Part shown: positions 39,837-51,036 of the stretch, one piece after another
How positions within the stretch are numbered: the first letter of the stretch is position 1
How the letters are laid out: every line of letters starts with the position of its first letter
Assembly: GCF_002934445.1 (NCBI RefSeq)
Contig: NZ_PTJE01000004.1
Coordinates: 124,001 to 188,000 of the forward strand
From: Nonlabens xylanidelens
GTDB taxonomy: Bacteria; Bacteroidota; Bacteroidia; Flavobacteriales; Flavobacteriaceae
Reading direction: 5' to 3'
DNA: 64,000 bases
Notes under the pieces: model-generated
Database searches by the model: none
The model's input: the letters and a program-made list of their open reading frames with translations, nothing else
What the model was told of the DNA's origin: nothing
Position numbers and translations under genes: made by a program

Positions 39837-39868
39837 CAAACTTAAGGCATATCAATAGATTTGTGCAA
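39837..39868 (-). promoter_or_regulatory. Promoter of kdgK-eda
   Basis: On the minus strand a TTG (39866-39868) stands 21 bases before TAAGTTTG (39837-39844), matching the Bacteroidota -33/-7 layout. The -7 box lies about 20 bases upstream of the chosen kdgK start, which supports that start. Confidence 0.6.
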
Positions 39869-39962
39869 TAATTATACAATCCTGTACCTAATGAGTATAA
39901 TTTTCTCTATCAATAATGCGTCTTAATCACCTATTAATACAAGCAATTACAGAAATTTACAC

Positions 39963-39998
39963 AAAAAAAAAAGGCTGCGAGAGATTGCAGCCTTTTTT
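39963..39998 (-). terminator. Terminator after the YqeY gene (end of dcw region)
   Basis: AAAAAAGGCTGC and GCAGCCTTTTTT form a perfect 12-base stem with an 8-base loop and A/T tracts on both sides, so it could work in both directions. It lies about 20 bases past the YqeY stop. Confidence 0.88.
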
Positions 39999-40018
39999 AC
40001 AAAATAATTTTAAATAGG

Positions 40019-40462
40019 TTATGTAAGCTGTGCTTTTACTACAGTACTTATAGTTCTACCATCTGCTTTACCAGCAAGTTCTTTGTTTGCCATGCCCATT
40101 ACTTTACCCATATCTTTCATACCAGTTGCTCCAGTCTTAGAAATAATTTCCTTGACTATGGCAGCAACATCTTCTTCACTTAATTGCTCTGGCAAGAATT
40201 TTTCTAATACAGCCGCTTGAGCTAGTTCTGGCTCAGAAAGATCTTCTCTATTTTGTTCAGAAAATATACGAGCGCTATCCTTGCGTTGCTTAACTAGTTT
40301 TTGGACAATTTTGATTTCATCTTCCTCGGTTAATTCTCCACCTCCAGATGTTTTTGATAATAACAACTCGCTTTTTACCGCTCTTAAAGACGCCAGTGCA
40401 ACTTGATCTTTTGCTTTCATGGCTTCTTTCATAGCTGCCATTATATCTTTTTCTAAACTCAT
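40019..40462 (-). CDS. GatB/YqeY domain protein
   Basis: A 147-residue soluble protein of the YqeY family, with the helical tail also found at the C-terminus of GatB. Typical features are the N-terminal MKEAMKAKDQVALASLRAVKSEL stretch and the closing TGATGMKDMGKVMGMANKEL region (about residues 108-131). YqeY proteins may affect tRNA amidation or other tRNA-linked steps; function is not settled. It follows ftsZ after 157 bases, with a terminator and its own -7 box between, so it is likely a separate unit although the adjacency to ftsZ is common in flavobacteria. Confidence 0.88.
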   Translation of the reverse strand: MSLEKDIMAAMKEAMKAKDQVALASLRAVKSELLLSKTSGGGELTEEDEIKIVQKLVKQRKDSARIFSEQNREDLSEPELAQAAVLEKFLPEQLSEEDVAAIVKEIISKTGATGMKDMGKVMGMANKELAGKADGRTISTVVKAQLT

Positions 40463-40537
40463 AATTTTATTATCTATTCACCGCTGTACATTTAATCCGT
40501 CACAACGATTATGTTTTATATAGCTCTTAATACCTTT

Positions 40538-40545
40538 CAAAAATA
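40538..40545 (-). promoter_or_regulatory. Candidate -7 box of the YqeY gene
   Basis: Reads TATTTTTG on the minus strand, a match to TAnnTTTG, about 75 bases upstream of the gene start. A TTG lies 24 bases further upstream, slightly wider than usual. Confidence 0.45.
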
Positions 40546-40561
40546 CGAATTTGAATTGCAT

Positions 40562-40593
40562 AAAAAAACCCAAATACCATTACAGTATTTGGG
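40562..40593 (-). terminator. Terminator of ftsZ / dcw operon
   Basis: Perfect 9-base arms CCCAAATAC and GTATTTGGG with a 7-base loop; on the minus strand the stem is followed by TTTTTTTATG. It lies 27 bases past the ftsZ stop codon. Confidence 0.88.
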
Positions 40594-40619
40594 CTATGTG
40601 CATTTAGGGGAAAATGCTT

Positions 40620-42644
40620 CTAGTCTACATTATCATGTAGAAAAGAATTATTGTTAGATCTGAACTGGATTTCATTATTCTCATCTGTAGAAAGAGTGGT
40701 TCTAGACCTTTCTCCTTCTTTAGGTAATTTATCCAATTCAACACCTTGTCTCAAATATGCTGGCTGCTTTTCTATCTCATCTAATCTATGAGAGTTTTTA
40801 AATTTATAATTATAAGCATGCATTTTACGTTTACGTTCTTCTGCTCTTTGCACTAAAACCTCATTAAGCGGTAAATCTGTAGGATCTACATCTTTATCTA
40901 GTATTTCAGTTTTAGATTCTTGCGGTGTTACAGGGGCAGTTTTAGAAACGATTTTAATCTCAGGTTCTGGCTCTACAACCACTTCCTTCTCTTCAATTCT
41001 ATGTTGTGGCTTTGCATTATTTAAACGCTCTTCTTCTTCAGCATAATCTTCTAGAGAATAAACTGTAACACCTTCTTTAGTATCATCATTAACAGGGACA
41101 ACATTAATCGGCTCGTTAACTTCAATATCTTCTAATTGATGATACTTCTTTGCTGGTGGCGTTTGCTCTTCTTCTTTTAATTGAGCAGATAATGGCATGT
41201 CAAAGTCTAAAAAGAACTGATCTTCATCCTCCTCTTTTACTTCAATTTCTTCCTTAATTACCATCTGTTCTTCGGTCTCTACTTTTTCTGCAGATACTTC
41301 TTTGATCACGAAGTCTTGAGTTTGATCTAAAACTTCTTCATAAACCACATTTAAGTTATTTATAAACTCTGTAGTAGGTATCAAAACATTTTCTTCAACA
41401 ACTGGAATAGCGGCTTCTTCTGGCTCTTCTTCACCTAATTCATGAACAATAACTAAAGGTTTTTCAGGCTCCGCTGGCACAGGAATTGGTTCTGGTTCCG
41501 CTTCCGCGAAAGCGATATCCTCAACCACCTCTTCTTCAAGGTCCATGATAAGCTCACCTGCAACAATATCGCTGTTTGCCTCGTCCAGGATAGCCGTAGC
41601 ACGTTGCTCTTCTTCTAGCGTATGGATAATTCTTTTTGCCTCAGTATTTGAGATCTCATTTTGCTGTTCTACATCAAAACCAGTAGCAATAACCGTAATA
41701 GAGATGGCGTCTCCCAGAGCTTCATCTTCACCTACACCCATAATAATGTTTGCGACACCACCAGCTTCATTTTGAATGTGCTCGTTTACTTCACCTATTT
41801 CATCAATAGTAATCTCTTCTGTACCAGAAACTATTAACAGCAACACGTTCTTTGCTCCAGATATTTTATTATCATTTAAAAGTGGAGAATCTAATGCTTT
41901 AAGAATCCCTTCTTGAGCACGGTTAGAACCAGTAGACTGTGCACTACCCATGATAGCAGTACCACTATTAGCGAGTACTGTTTTTGCATCACGTAAATCA
42001 ATGTTTTGAGTGTAGTGATTTGTAATAACCTCTGCAATACCGCGAGAGGCAGTAGCAAGTACCTCATCTGCTTTTGAGAATCCTGCTTTGAAACCTAAGT
42101 TTCCATACACATCTCTCAGTTTATTGTTATTGATAATTATTAGAGAATCTACACTACTGCGGAATTTTTCAATTCCCTTTTGCGCTTGTTCATTACGTAC
42201 TTTTCCTTCAAACTGAAACGGTGTTGTAACTATACCTACTGTAAGTATGTCCATATCACGAGCAATTTGAGCGATAACTGGCGCAGCACCTGTACCAGTA
42301 CCACCACCCATTCCTGCTGTGATGAAAACCATCTTAGTATTACTATCTAATAATGCTCTAACGTCTTCTATACTTTCTTTTGCTGCATGCTCTCCTACCT
42401 CTGGATTTGCTCCAGCACCTAGACCTTCTGTTAAGGTAACACCTAGCTGTATTTTATTAGGCACAGGGCTATTATCTAGTGCCTGAGAATCTGTATTACA
42501 GATTACAAAATCCACTCCTTTAATTCCCTGCTGGTACATGTGTTTGATAGCATTACTACCACCACCACCTACACCGATGACTTTGATTACGTTAGATTTG
42601 TTTTTAGGCAAATCAAACGCGATGCTGTTAAATTCTTCACTCAT
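40620..42644 (-). CDS. ftsZ: Cell division protein FtsZ, with long C-terminal tail
   Basis: A 674-residue FtsZ. The first 320-330 residues are the normal tubulin-like GTPase, with GGGGSNAI (residues 26-33) and the T-loop GGGTGTGAA (113-121). The remaining about 340 residues are an acidic, low-complexity tail rich in Glu and Pro, much longer than the 50-150 residues seen in most bacteria; long tails are usual in Flavobacteriia. The protein ends in [10 protein letters not shown] rather than a clear conserved FtsA-binding peptide like that of E. coli. A degenerate palindrome copy lies in the tail (AFAEA near residue 380). FtsZ forms the division ring; it is the last gene of the dcw run, 98 bases after ftsA, and is followed by a terminator. 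Confidence 0.96.
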   Translation of the reverse strand: MSEEFNSIAFDLPKNKSNVIKVIGVGGGGSNAIKHMYQQGIKGVDFVICNTDSQALDNSPVPNKIQLGVTLTEGLGAGANPEVGEHAAKESIEDVRALLDSNTKMVFITAGMGGGTGTGAAPVIAQIARDMDILTVGIVTTPFQFEGKVRNEQAQKGIEKFRSSVDSLIIINNNKLRDVYGNLGFKAGFSKADEVLATASRGIAEVITNHYTQNIDLRDAKTVLANSGTAIMGSAQSTGSNRAQEGILKALDSPLLNDNKISGAKNVLLLIVSGTEEITIDEIGEVNEHIQNEAGGVANIIMGVGEDEALGDAISITVIATGFDVEQQNEISNTEAKRIIHTLEEEQRATAILDEANSDIVAGELIMDLEEEVVEDIAFAEAEPEPIPVPAEPEKPLVIVHELGEEEPEEAAIPVVEENVLIPTTEFINNLNVVYEEVLDQTQDFVIKEVSAEKVETEEQMVIKEEIEVKEEDEDQFFLDFDMPLSAQLKEEEQTPPAKKYHQLEDIEVNEPINVVPVNDDTKEGVTVYSLEDYAEEEERLNNAKPQHRIEEKEVVVEPEPEIKIVSKTAPVTPQESKTEILDKDVDPTDLPLNEVLVQRAEERKRKMHAYNYKFKNSHRLDEIEKQPAYLRQGVELDKLPKEGERSRTTLSTDENNEIQFRSNNNSFLHDNVD
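41499..41514. repeat. 16-bp palindrome, copy 9 (degenerate, inside ftsZ)
   Basis: CGCTTCCGCGAAAGCG, one mismatch from the consensus, in the FtsZ tail (AFAEA). The change breaks the perfect palindrome at one position. Confidence 0.8.
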
Positions 42645-42742
42645 AATATTGCTACTTTATGGTTTAAGCTTGTGGCTCTAACACCACGGTATTTTTCTTT
42701 TTCTTTCTTTTTCAATCTACAAAATTAACTATCAATAGATCG

Positions 42743-44089
42743 TTATTCTGCTTTATCTAAGAACTCTTTGAACTTAGTTGCCCAAGAATCAAAAATCCCT
42801 TTACTTTTATTTTCTTGAGGTGTGGTATTTTCTTCTTGCTCCTCTTCTACTACTTTCTCTTCTTCCTCTTCTACAACCTCTTCTACTTCAGGTTCAATCA
42901 CCTCTTCTTCCTCTACCACTTCTTCTTGTTGTGCATCTAGACCTTTCATCACTAATCCTACTGCGGTTGCAAATAAAGGACTTGTGTTTTCTGTATCACT
43001 ACCACCAGCAAGATGCTCGTTAGGATATCCAATTCTACTAGGCATTCCTGTTACATACTCTGCCAGTTGCTTGATATGCTTTAACTGGCTACCACCACCT
43101 GTTAAAACCACGCCGGCTATCAATTGCTTTTTAGGCTCTTCATGACCATAGTTTTTTATCTCAACAAAAACTGTTTCTAAAATTTCAATGACACGAGCAT
43201 GAATAATCTTACTTAAATTTTTAAGTGTAATTTCTTTAGGCTCGCGACCTCTTAATCCAGGAATGGAAACTATTTCATTTTCTTTATTCTCTCCAGGCCA
43301 CGCACTACCGAATTTAGTTTTGAGCAATTCTGCCTGCTTTTCAATTATAGAACAACCTTCTTTAATATCTTGAGTAATGATATTACCTCCTTGAGGGATT
43401 ACAGCTGTATGACGTATAATACCATCTTTAAAAATAGCAAGATCTGTAGTACCACCACCTATATCGATAAGCGCAACACCGGCTTCTTTTTCTTCTTGAC
43501 TCAATACAGCGTCTGCACTAGCAAGAGGTTCTAATGTAATAGCTTTCAGTCCTAAATTAGCACTTTTAACACAACGATAAATATTGCGTATAGAAGCCAC
43601 CTGACCTACAACAACATGAAAATTTGCCTCTAAGCGACCGCCGTACATCCCGACAGGCTCTTTAACGTCTGACTGCCCGTCTATTTTATATTCTTGAGGT
43701 AAAACATGTATAATCTCTTCACCAGGTAACATGACTAATTTTAAAACCTGATTACATAATTTTGTAATATCCTCTTGATCAATTACTGTCTCGCTATCTC
43801 CACGTGTGATATAATCACTGTGTTGCAAGCTGCGTATGTGCTGTCCTGCTATACCTACAGTAACATCATTTATTTTTATACCACTCACACCTTCGGCCTG
43901 ACTAACCGCCTGCTGTATAGATGTTATAGTTTGTGTGATGTTATTCACTACACCTCTGTGTACTCCTAAACTTTTTGACTTACCTACACCTAGAATCTCA
44001 AGTTTGCCGTATTCATTCTTGCGACCTATCATAGCTACAATCTTTGTTGTACCTATATCCAGACCTACTGCATATTCTTGTTGTTCCAT
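42743..44089 (-). CDS. ftsA: Cell division protein FtsA
   Basis: A 448-residue actin-like protein that tethers FtsZ to the membrane. ATPase motifs are visible: GLDIGTTKI near residue 8, DIGGGTTDLAIF near 202-213, and GVVLTGGGSQLKHI near 330-343. The end has a strongly acidic run of Glu and Val (about residues 383-425) and then a short amphipathic helix (GIFDSWATKFKEFLDKAE) that should bind the membrane. The acidic run is unusual in length. It starts 4 bases after ftsQ ends. Confidence 0.96.
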   Translation of the reverse strand: MEQQEYAVGLDIGTTKIVAMIGRKNEYGKLEILGVGKSKSLGVHRGVVNNITQTITSIQQAVSQAEGVSGIKINDVTVGIAGQHIRSLQHSDYITRGDSETVIDQEDITKLCNQVLKLVMLPGEEIIHVLPQEYKIDGQSDVKEPVGMYGGRLEANFHVVVGQVASIRNIYRCVKSANLGLKAITLEPLASADAVLSQEEKEAGVALIDIGGGTTDLAIFKDGIIRHTAVIPQGGNIITQDIKEGCSIIEKQAELLKTKFGSAWPGENKENEIVSIPGLRGREPKEITLKNLSKIIHARVIEILETVFVEIKNYGHEEPKKQLIAGVVLTGGGSQLKHIKQLAEYVTGMPSRIGYPNEHLAGGSDTENTSPLFATAVGLVMKGLDAQQEEVVEEEEVIEPEVEEVVEEEEEKVVEEEQEENTTPQENKSKGIFDSWATKFKEFLDKAE

Positions 44090-44093
44090 TTCC

Positions 44094-44810
44094 CTACCTT
44101 TTTGTTACTACTACTTGATTATCAAATCTCAAGTCTATTGTTTTAATATCACCTAGTTGTTTATCTTTTTGCATTTTTGTTAGAAACGCTTTGTAATTGA
44201 TCATCTTATGATCTAGTTTTTCAACTCTCCCCAGCTTCACTTTAAAATCTAAAGCTCTTACAGAAAGTGTTACTTCTTCTCTTTTATCAAATTTGATTTG
44301 AGTAAAAGATGCTTTTAATAACTCGTCATTTCTAATAAAATTGATCAGCTCAAATGTTTTATCCTGCACATTTTCAGTAAAACCGTAAACGAGAGGCACA
44401 TTAACAGTGTGTTCTTTTGATAACGGCATCATTAAATTATCCTGATCTAGATAAGCATCTGGCGTACCCATAATCCTTGCAATAGGCTTTCTAGGGCGCA
44501 CAACAGCTTTAAGCAATCCATCGAGAGAAACGGAAACCTCTGCATCTCTGATCATTGCGTTTTGAACAAGTCGTAATTCACTCTTATTCAAATCTAGATT
44601 TTCTATCGTCAAGTTCTCTATAGAATCGTTATTTTGTATCAACAATTTATTAACGTTCTTTTCAGATATCAAAGGATCACTATAATCTGTAAATGTGATA
44701 CTTACATCTTTAAGCTTTCTAGCTTCATATCTATTTGACGCAAATGCGTAAAGACTGATTACCAACACGATAACCAACACCAATTTTATGATGTTTTTTA
44801 TTTTATGCAT
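44094..44810 (-). CDS. ftsQ: Cell division protein FtsQ
   Basis: A 238-residue bitopic protein with one N-terminal membrane helix (about residues 8-25) and a periplasmic part containing a POTRA-like region (about 35-105) and the FtsQ beta domain to the end. Sequence is weakly conserved in this family, so the call also rests on its place between murC and ftsA. It overlaps murC by 8 bases. FtsQ scaffolds FtsL and FtsB at the septum; no ftsB gene was seen in the window. Confidence 0.88.
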   Translation of the reverse strand: MHKIKNIIKLVLVIVLVISLYAFASNRYEARKLKDVSITFTDYSDPLISEKNVNKLLIQNNDSIENLTIENLDLNKSELRLVQNAMIRDAEVSVSLDGLLKAVVRPRKPIARIMGTPDAYLDQDNLMMPLSKEHTVNVPLVYGFTENVQDKTFELINFIRNDELLKASFTQIKFDKREEVTLSVRALDFKVKLGRVEKLDHKMINYKAFLTKMQKDKQLGDIKTIDLRFDNQVVVTKR

Positions 44811-46164
44811 TGGACCACTTTTCAGTTAATTTATTTATCTCCACTCCTATATCTCCAGCACCTAACATAATAACAATTCTCGTGCCCATATCGTTAATAA
44901 ACTCTTCTATATCGTCTTTTTCTACAACGGTAACCACCTCAGGTGATTGCTCTAGTGCATTAATCTTTCTGCATAGCAACTCTGACGTTATACCCTCTAT
45001 AGGCAATTCTCTAGCTGGATAAATGTCTAGAAGAGCTACTTTATCAAACTTACTCAACGATAATGCAAATTCATCTATAAAATCTCGTGTTCTAGAAAAC
45101 AAATGCGGCTGAAAAACTACTAGCTTTTCTTGCTCAGGATACATTTCTGTAACCGCTTGATAAACTGCATCTATCTCCTTAGGGTGATGTGCATAATCAT
45201 CAATTAAAACCCTACGCTCATTATCAACCCTGTAAGTAAATCTACGTTTCACACCTGGAAATGATGCGAGTGCATATTTTAATTTTTCAGGATTTGCACC
45301 TTGCTCTAATGCGACAGCCATAGCTAGTATAGCATTACTCAAGTTATGTTTACCTGGTAATTTTAAAAGACATTTATCTATTTTACCTTGCGGTGTTATC
45401 AAATCAAAATGATAAGCACCATCTATGATGACCTCATCGACAGCCTCATAATCACCAGAATCTAATCCTACTTTTAAACCTTGAAGGTCTAATTTTTCAT
45501 TTAATAGCAAGGTTTTACCATCGAGTAAACCGGCAAAATCATGGAAAGTCTTTTCAAAAGTCGCAGCATCTCCATAAATATCAAGATGGTCTGCATCCAT
45601 TGATGTTATTCCTGCGATATCCGGATCTAACTGCATGAAAGACCTATCAAACTCGTCTGCTTCTACCACCATAACATCTGTACCAGAACACAAATAATTA
45701 GTGTCGTAGCCTTCTAGAATCCCACCTAAAAAGGCAGTTACCTTAACGTCACTCTTATAAAGCAAGTGCGCTAGTATAGCACTAGTTGTTGTTTTACCAT
45801 GCGTTCCTGCAATTGCAAGACAGGTCATGGTTCTAGAAATCTGACCTAATAATTGGGCACGTTTTAAGATGTTAATTCCGCTTTCGCGAAAGCGAACTAA
45901 TTCTCCAAAATCTGCTGGAACAGCTGGTGTATAAATTACTTGTGCCGTTTCTATGTTTTTAAACTCTTCAGGTATTTTACCAAAACTATCAGAATAATGA
46001 ATGGAGATACCTTCATCCTCCAACTTTTTAGAAAGAGCTGTCACGACGCGGTCATAACCAGCCACGTGCTTACCTTGATCATTTAAGTAACGAGCAAGCG
46101 CACTCATACCTATCCCACCGATACCGATGAAATAAAAATGCGATATGTGTTCTAGTTCTTTCAT
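44803..46164 (-). CDS. murC: UDP-N-acetylmuramate--L-alanine ligase MurC
   Basis: A 453-residue Mur ligase that adds L-Ala to UDP-MurNAc in the cytoplasm. The N-terminal [11 protein letters not shown] (residues 14-24) and the ATP-binding [10 protein letters not shown] (residues 120-129) motifs are clear, with the DDYAHHP motif (about 320-326) in the later part. An exact palindrome copy is read as RFRES at residues 91-95, a frame used nowhere else in the window. It overlaps murG by 4 bases and ftsQ by 8. Confidence 0.96.
   Translation of the reverse strand: MKELEHISHFYFIGIGGIGMSALARYLNDQGKHVAGYDRVVTALSKKLEDEGISIHYSDSFGKIPEEFKNIETAQVIYTPAVPADFGELVRFRESGINILKRAQLLGQISRTMTCLAIAGTHGKTTTSAILAHLLYKSDVKVTAFLGGILEGYDTNYLCSGTDVMVVEADEFDRSFMQLDPDIAGITSMDADHLDIYGDAATFEKTFHDFAGLLDGKTLLLNEKLDLQGLKVGLDSGDYEAVDEVIIDGAYHFDLITPQGKIDKCLLKLPGKHNLSNAILAMAVALEQGANPEKLKYALASFPGVKRRFTYRVDNERRVLIDDYAHHPKEIDAVYQAVTEMYPEQEKLVVFQPHLFSRTRDFIDEFALSLSKFDKVALLDIYPARELPIEGITSELLCRKINALEQSPEVVTVVEKDDIEEFINDMGTRIVIMLGAGDIGVEINKLTEKWSNA
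45879..45894. repeat. 16-bp palindrome, copy 10 (inside murC)
   Basis: Exact copy, read as RFRES in MurC, between the nucleotide-sugar-binding and ATP-binding parts. Confidence 0.92.
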
Positions 46165-47249
46165 TTTAATAATTGCTCTAACTCGTTAACTATAGTTTTA
46201 GTAGCATCTGGAAGTGCTTGTTTCTTTATATTTTCAGAAAGTTTTTTCTGCAATTCTATATTTGATAATAAACCGGTCCATAAGGTTTTAAAGTTTTGAT
46301 CTAGATCTACTTCTTTAATCATTAAGGCAGCATCCTGAGCAGTGATTGCTTGTGCATTTTTGGTTTGGTGATCTTCAGCAACGTGAGGTGAAGGAATAAA
46401 AACTACCGGTTTACCTACTATACATAATTCTGAAATAGAGCCTGCACCTGCTCTCGAGATAATAAAATCTGCAGCGGCATATGCCAGGTCCATTCTGTTT
46501 AAAAATGCATGTACCTGAATTCCTGGTTGTGCCTTTTCTTTATATTCTTGATAATAAAACTTACCACATTGCCAGATTACTTGAACATTTTCTTTTGTAA
46601 ACAACTCTAGATTACTATCTATTAATTGATTTACTCTTCTTGCTCCTAGACTACCACCCAGAACAAGTAATGTTTTTTTACTTGCGTCTAGATTATAATG
46701 CGATAAAGCTTCTGCTCTTAAAGAGTCAACGTTAAGTAAGTCCTGACGTACAGGGTTACCAGTTAAAACTATCTTTTCCTTTGGGAAAAATCGCTCCAGA
46801 CCTGTACTCGCGACACATATTTTATTTACTTTCTTACTCAGCAATTTATTAGTAATTCCAGGATAAGAATTTTGCTCTTGTATCAATGTAGGGATCCCTT
46901 TTTTATTTGCCATGAAAAGTAAAGGACCGCTAGCAAATCCTCCAGTACCTATAGCAATATCTGGTTGAAAAGATTTAATAATCTTACCAGCATCATATAA
47001 ACTCTTTATTACTTTAAGCGGAAAAGCAAGGTTCTTGAGCGACAAGCTTCTTTGAATACCACTTATCCACAATCCCTTAATGTCATAACCAGCTGCAGGG
47101 ACTTTTTCCATCTCCATACGATCGCTTGCTCCTACAAAAAGTATCTCACAGTCTGCCCACCTTCTCCTGCATTCATTTGCAATAGAAATAGCTGGATAGA
47201 TGTGACCACCTGTTCCTCCTCCTGATATGATTATTTTAAATGGCTTCAC
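46161..47249 (-). CDS. murG: Lipid II synthase MurG (N-acetylglucosaminyltransferase)
   Basis: A 362-residue GT-B enzyme that adds GlcNAc to lipid I on the inner face of the membrane. It has the N-terminal [13 protein letters not shown] motif (residues 8-20), GTGGFASGP near 101-109, and the UDP-GlcNAc-binding [12 protein letters not shown] near 263-274. Length is normal. It overlaps ftsW by 14 bases at its 5' end and murC by 4 at its 3' end. Confidence 0.96.
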   Translation of the reverse strand: MKPFKIIISGGGTGGHIYPAISIANECRRRWADCEILFVGASDRMEMEKVPAAGYDIKGLWISGIQRSLSLKNLAFPLKVIKSLYDAGKIIKSFQPDIAIGTGGFASGPLLFMANKKGIPTLIQEQNSYPGITNKLLSKKVNKICVASTGLERFFPKEKIVLTGNPVRQDLLNVDSLRAEALSHYNLDASKKTLLVLGGSLGARRVNQLIDSNLELFTKENVQVIWQCGKFYYQEYKEKAQPGIQVHAFLNRMDLAYAAADFIISRAGAGSISELCIVGKPVVFIPSPHVAEDHQTKNAQAITAQDAALMIKEVDLDQNFKTLWTGLLSNIELQKKLSENIKKQALPDATKTIVNELEQLLK

Positions 47250-48438
47250 TAAGTACGTCTAAAGGGTTCATTTCATCTTCTTTTATTTTCTCTCGGGCTT
47301 TCACCTCTTCTCTTTGCGCGCTTACACTTAACACTATCCCAACTGCCATACAAGTCATCAAAATAGAAGTACCACCGCTACTTATTAATGGTAGCGTCTG
47401 TCCTGTAACCGGTATTAAATTTACCGCCACAGCCATATTAGTCAGTGCCTGAAAAACAATAGGGAATCCTACGCCTATAACCAGCAACTGCCCAAAAACA
47501 GAAGCAGCCTTTGTTGATATTATTATAAGCCTAAACAAGAAGAATAGGTACAAAGACAGAATAATTAAACCACCTATAATTCCAAATTCTTCTAGGATAA
47601 TAGCAAATATAAAATCACTAGCAGACTGCGGTAACACATGCTTTGTAACACTTTTACCTGGACCTACTCCTACTATATAACCATTTGCGATAGCTGTTTT
47701 TGCTCGCTCTACTTGATATGTAGAATCTGAATCTCCCTCACCACCGAATGTAGCAATACGCGACACCCAAGTATCTACACGATTAGGGAATACACCAGGA
47801 AAAGCTTTAGCAGTTAAAACGAATAAAGTAAGCGCTACAAACCCTACACCTAACATCGCTAGTAAATACTTTAAAGGATACCCACCTACAAAACAAATCA
47901 ATAAAATCATCGCAAAAATGAGTACAGCAGTAGACAGATTAAAAGGAACGATAAGCATCAAAATAATCCCTACAGGAACCCACAATGGTAGTATAGATTC
48001 TTTAAACGTTACTACTTTATCCTTAATTGAGGCTAGATATTTTGCCACATATGCCATAAGTACTACAAAGGCAAACGTACTGGTCTGAAATTTCATTCCT
48101 ATAACAGGAACTGTCATCCATCTACTTGCGCTAGCACCACCCATAACGGTGCCTTGCATAGCAGTGTAACCTAGTAAAATTATCACCACCGGAAGTAGCA
48201 ATACACTCAATCCTCTAAAATATCTATAAGGGATTTTATGTACAGAGTACAAAAGCCCCAAACCTATAACTACATGACCAAAATGCTTTACCAAAAATTT
48301 GGTAGTATTACCTGTTCCCTTACCTATGTAGGCAAGATTTGCACTTGCGCTATATACAGGCAGGAAAGAAAACACCAGCAATATGATTACTAGCGCCCAC
48401 AAAAAGGTATCTCCAGATATGTAGTTTTTAATCCTCAA
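47236..48438 (-). CDS. ftsW: Peptidoglycan polymerase FtsW (SEDS family)
   Basis: A 400-residue inner membrane protein with ten hydrophobic helices and the SEDS-family region with [13 protein letters not shown] (about residues 277-289) and a closing [10 protein letters not shown] motif (about 346-355). It polymerises glycan strands with its partner FtsI, encoded six genes upstream. It lies 1 base after murD ends and overlaps murG by 14 bases. Confidence 0.95.
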   Translation of the reverse strand: MRIKNYISGDTFLWALVIILLVFSFLPVYSASANLAYIGKGTGNTTKFLVKHFGHVVIGLGLLYSVHKIPYRYFRGLSVLLLPVVIILLGYTAMQGTVMGGASASRWMTVPVIGMKFQTSTFAFVVLMAYVAKYLASIKDKVVTFKESILPLWVPVGIILMLIVPFNLSTAVLIFAMILLICFVGGYPLKYLLAMLGVGFVALTLFVLTAKAFPGVFPNRVDTWVSRIATFGGEGDSDSTYQVERAKTAIANGYIVGVGPGKSVTKHVLPQSASDFIFAIILEEFGIIGGLIILSLYLFFLFRLIIISTKAASVFGQLLVIGVGFPIVFQALTNMAVAVNLIPVTGQTLPLISSGGTSILMTCMAVGIVLSVSAQREEVKAREKIKEDEMNPLDVLSEAI

Positions 48439-48439
48439 T

Positions 48440-49801
48440 TTATAATCCTCTTACTGCATTTTTAAACTGACGTCCACGATCTTCATAGTTTTTGAAAAGA
48501 TCAAAACTTGCACAAGCAGGACTCAATAATACGTTATCACCAGCCTGAGCTAATTTATAAGCTACTCTAACTGCGTCTTCCATACTACTAGTCTCTACCA
48601 TTTGCTCTACACAATTGCCAAAAGCCTCTACTATCTTAGAGTTATCTTCTCCTAAACATACGATTGCTTTTACATTACGATTTACCAGACTATAAAGTTC
48701 TGAATAATTGTTTCCTTTATCAACACCTCCTACTATCCATACCGTAGGTTGCTCCATAGTATCTAGCGCATAATAAGTAGCATTTACATTAGTAGCCTTA
48801 GAATCATTGATGTATTGAACCTTATTGATTTTCAACACATTTTCCAGGCGGTGCTCCACTCCTTCAAATGAAGTAAGACTTTGTCTAATAGTCTCTTTTC
48901 TTATCTGTAAAAGTTTTGACGCAGTAGAAGCTGCCATTGCATTTGCAGTGTTGTGCTTCCCTTTAATTGATAATTTTTCTGTAGGCATAGTAAATACTGA
49001 GTTATGGGTGTTAATATGTATGTTGTTATCGAGCAAACACGCTCCTGTTTTTAATTCTCTTTCCATTGAAAAAGGAATGAGTTGTGCTTTAATATCTAAT
49101 TTTTCTATCGCGTCTGTAATTGCTATATCATCGATATTGTAAATGAGGTAATCGTTCTCATCTTGATTCATCGTAATACGCATTTTACTAGCGACATAGT
49201 TTTCAAACTTGTAATCATACCTATCCAGATGATCTGGAGTGATATTTAAAATAATCGCGATGTGAGGTTTAAAACTGGTTATTCCATCTAATTGAAAACT
49301 ACTCACTTCTAGTAATCTATTCTCTGATTCACCTTCAAATACTTGCTGAGCAAAACTCTTACCGATATTCCCACCGGTAGTATGATCTAACTCCGCCACA
49401 TTTAAAATATGATCTATGAGACTAGTAACGGTAGTCTTACCATTTGCTCCTGTCACAGCAATAATATTTTCTTCAGTAAACCTAGACGCAAATTCTATTT
49501 CAGAAATTACTTCAATACCTTCAGATTTAATCTTTAAAATCATCGCGGCGGTATCTGGTATCCCAGGACTTTTTACCACTAGAGATGCATCAAGAATCTT
49601 ATCCATAGAATGCCCTCCAGATTCATAGGTAATAGAATGTTTTTGTAACGCTTTCGCGAAAGCGGAACCTAAATCACCTCCATCACTTAAAAAAACATCG
49701 TAGCCTTTTTGAGCCCCTAACATTGCCGCTCCCATGCCACTGATTCCACCACCTAGAATAACCAGGCGTTTTCTATCGATATGTTTTTGCGATTGATTCA
49801 T
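48440..49801 (-). CDS. murD: UDP-N-acetylmuramoylalanine--D-glutamate ligase MurD
   Basis: A 453-residue Mur ligase adding D-Glu. N-terminal GGGISGMGAA (residues 17-26), ATP-binding GANGKTTVTS near 115-124, and the C-terminal INDSKATN motif near 320-327 are present. The exact palindrome copy is read as AFAKA at residues 47-51, in the UDP-binding domain, without a visible insertion. It overlaps mraY by one base and stands 1 base from ftsW. Confidence 0.95.
   Translation of the reverse strand: MNQSQKHIDRKRLVILGGGISGMGAAMLGAQKGYDVFLSDGGDLGSAFAKALQKHSITYESGGHSMDKILDASLVVKSPGIPDTAAMILKIKSEGIEVISEIEFASRFTEENIIAVTGANGKTTVTSLIDHILNVAELDHTTGGNIGKSFAQQVFEGESENRLLEVSSFQLDGITSFKPHIAIILNITPDHLDRYDYKFENYVASKMRITMNQDENDYLIYNIDDIAITDAIEKLDIKAQLIPFSMERELKTGACLLDNNIHINTHNSVFTMPTEKLSIKGKHNTANAMAASTASKLLQIRKETIRQSLTSFEGVEHRLENVLKINKVQYINDSKATNVNATYYALDTMEQPTVWIVGGVDKGNNYSELYSLVNRNVKAIVCLGEDNSKIVEAFGNCVEQMVETSSMEDAVRVAYKLAQAGDNVLLSPACASFDLFKNYEDRGRQFKNAVRGL
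49649..49664. repeat. 16-bp palindrome, copy 11 (inside murD)
   Basis: Exact copy, read as AFAKA in the N-terminal domain of MurD. Confidence 0.92.
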
Positions 49802-51033
49802 TATCGCATTTTAAGGGTTACCACACTTATGATCGCAAGTAAAATACCAACGATCCAAAATCTCACGACTATTTTACTTTCATGAATACCACGTTTTTGA
49901 TAATGATGGTGTAAAGGTGACATCAAGAATATACGGCGGCCTTCTCCATGTCTCTTTTTAGTATACTTAAACCAACTTACTTGCATCATAACAGAAAGAT
50001 TTTCCATTAAGAAAACCCCACAAAGAATAGGTATTAATAATTCTTTTCTAGTAGCAATAGCCAGTACCGCAATGATTCCACCTATAGTTAAACTACCAGT
50101 ATCTCCCATAAATACTTGCGCAGGGAAAGTATTGTACCATAAAAAACCAACTAAAGCACCAGCAAATGCGGTAATAAAAACTACCATCTCACCAGAGTTA
50201 GGTATATACATAACATTGAGATAATCTGAAAAAACGATATTTCCTGAAATCCATGCAAACAATGCCAGAGTTATCACAACTATAGCACTGGTTCCTGCAG
50301 CAAGCCCATCTATACCGTCTGTAAGATTTGCACCGTTAGAAACTGCTGTCACTATTATGATTACTATAGGTATAAAAACTAACCAAGCCCAGTTAGCAAG
50401 ACTAGGATCTATCCAATCGATTAAGCTCGCATAATCAAACTCATTATCTCTTACAAAAGGAATAGTCGTTTTTGTAGACTTTTTTGCAGCTTCAAACTCG
50501 ATAGGTGAGTTTTGAGTAATTAATTCCTGTGAGTTCTTTGGGTTTACTTTTTCTTCTTTTATAGTAACCCCATCATGAAAAAACATAATAGAACCTATAA
50601 TAGCACCTAAACCTACCTGACCTATTACTTTAAATATACCTTTAAGACCACCCTTATCTTTTTTAAAGATTTTAATATAATCGTCTGTAAAACCTATTAG
50701 CCCCATCCATACTGTAGTGATGATAAGCATAACCACATAAATGTTATCTAGTTGACATAATAGAAATACCGGTATTAAAGTCGCTAGTATAATTATAATA
50801 CCACCCATGGTAGGCGTACCAGCCTTTTGCGCCTGACCTTCTAGTCCAAGATCACGAACAGTCTCGCCCACTTGTTGTCTTTGTAAAAATGTAATAATAC
50901 GCTTACCATAAATGGTAGAAAATGCTAAAGAAAGAACAAATGCTATGGCAGCTCTAAAGGTTATGAACCCAAAAAGTGATGCCCCTGGCATATTAAATTC
51001 TTCTTCAAAATATTTAAATAAATAATATAACAT
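49801..51033 (-). CDS. mraY: Phospho-MurNAc-pentapeptide transferase MraY
   Basis: A 410-residue membrane enzyme that makes lipid I. It has about ten membrane helices, the paired aspartates in [20 protein letters not shown], the GDTGSL motif, and the [12 protein letters not shown] histidine motif near residue 372. A 40-residue-longer loop near residues 150-210 compared with E. coli (which has 360 residues) is typical of Bacteroidota. It lies 3 bases after murE. Confidence 0.96.
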   Translation of the reverse strand: MLYYLFKYFEEEFNMPGASLFGFITFRAAIAFVLSLAFSTIYGKRIITFLQRQQVGETVRDLGLEGQAQKAGTPTMGGIIIILATLIPVFLLCQLDNIYVVMLIITTVWMGLIGFTDDYIKIFKKDKGGLKGIFKVIGQVGLGAIIGSIMFFHDGVTIKEEKVNPKNSQELITQNSPIEFEAAKKSTKTTIPFVRDNEFDYASLIDWIDPSLANWAWLVFIPIVIIIVTAVSNGANLTDGIDGLAAGTSAIVVITLALFAWISGNIVFSDYLNVMYIPNSGEMVVFITAFAGALVGFLWYNTFPAQVFMGDTGSLTIGGIIAVLAIATRKELLIPILCGVFLMENLSVMMQVSWFKYTKKRHGEGRRIFLMSPLHHHYQKRGIHESKIVVRFWIVGILLAIISVVTLKMR

Positions 51034-51036
51034 TTG

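Noticed and set aside
38821-39879. Longer kdgK starting at 39879
   Set aside because: The extension crosses a good promoter with both boxes and encodes residues unlike any PfkB kinase start; the Met at 39816 fits the family.
42778-43145. Open frames on the plus strand opposite the acidic end of ftsA
   Set aside because: They are Ser/Leu runs produced by the complement of Glu codons, with no start signal; they are shadows of ftsA.
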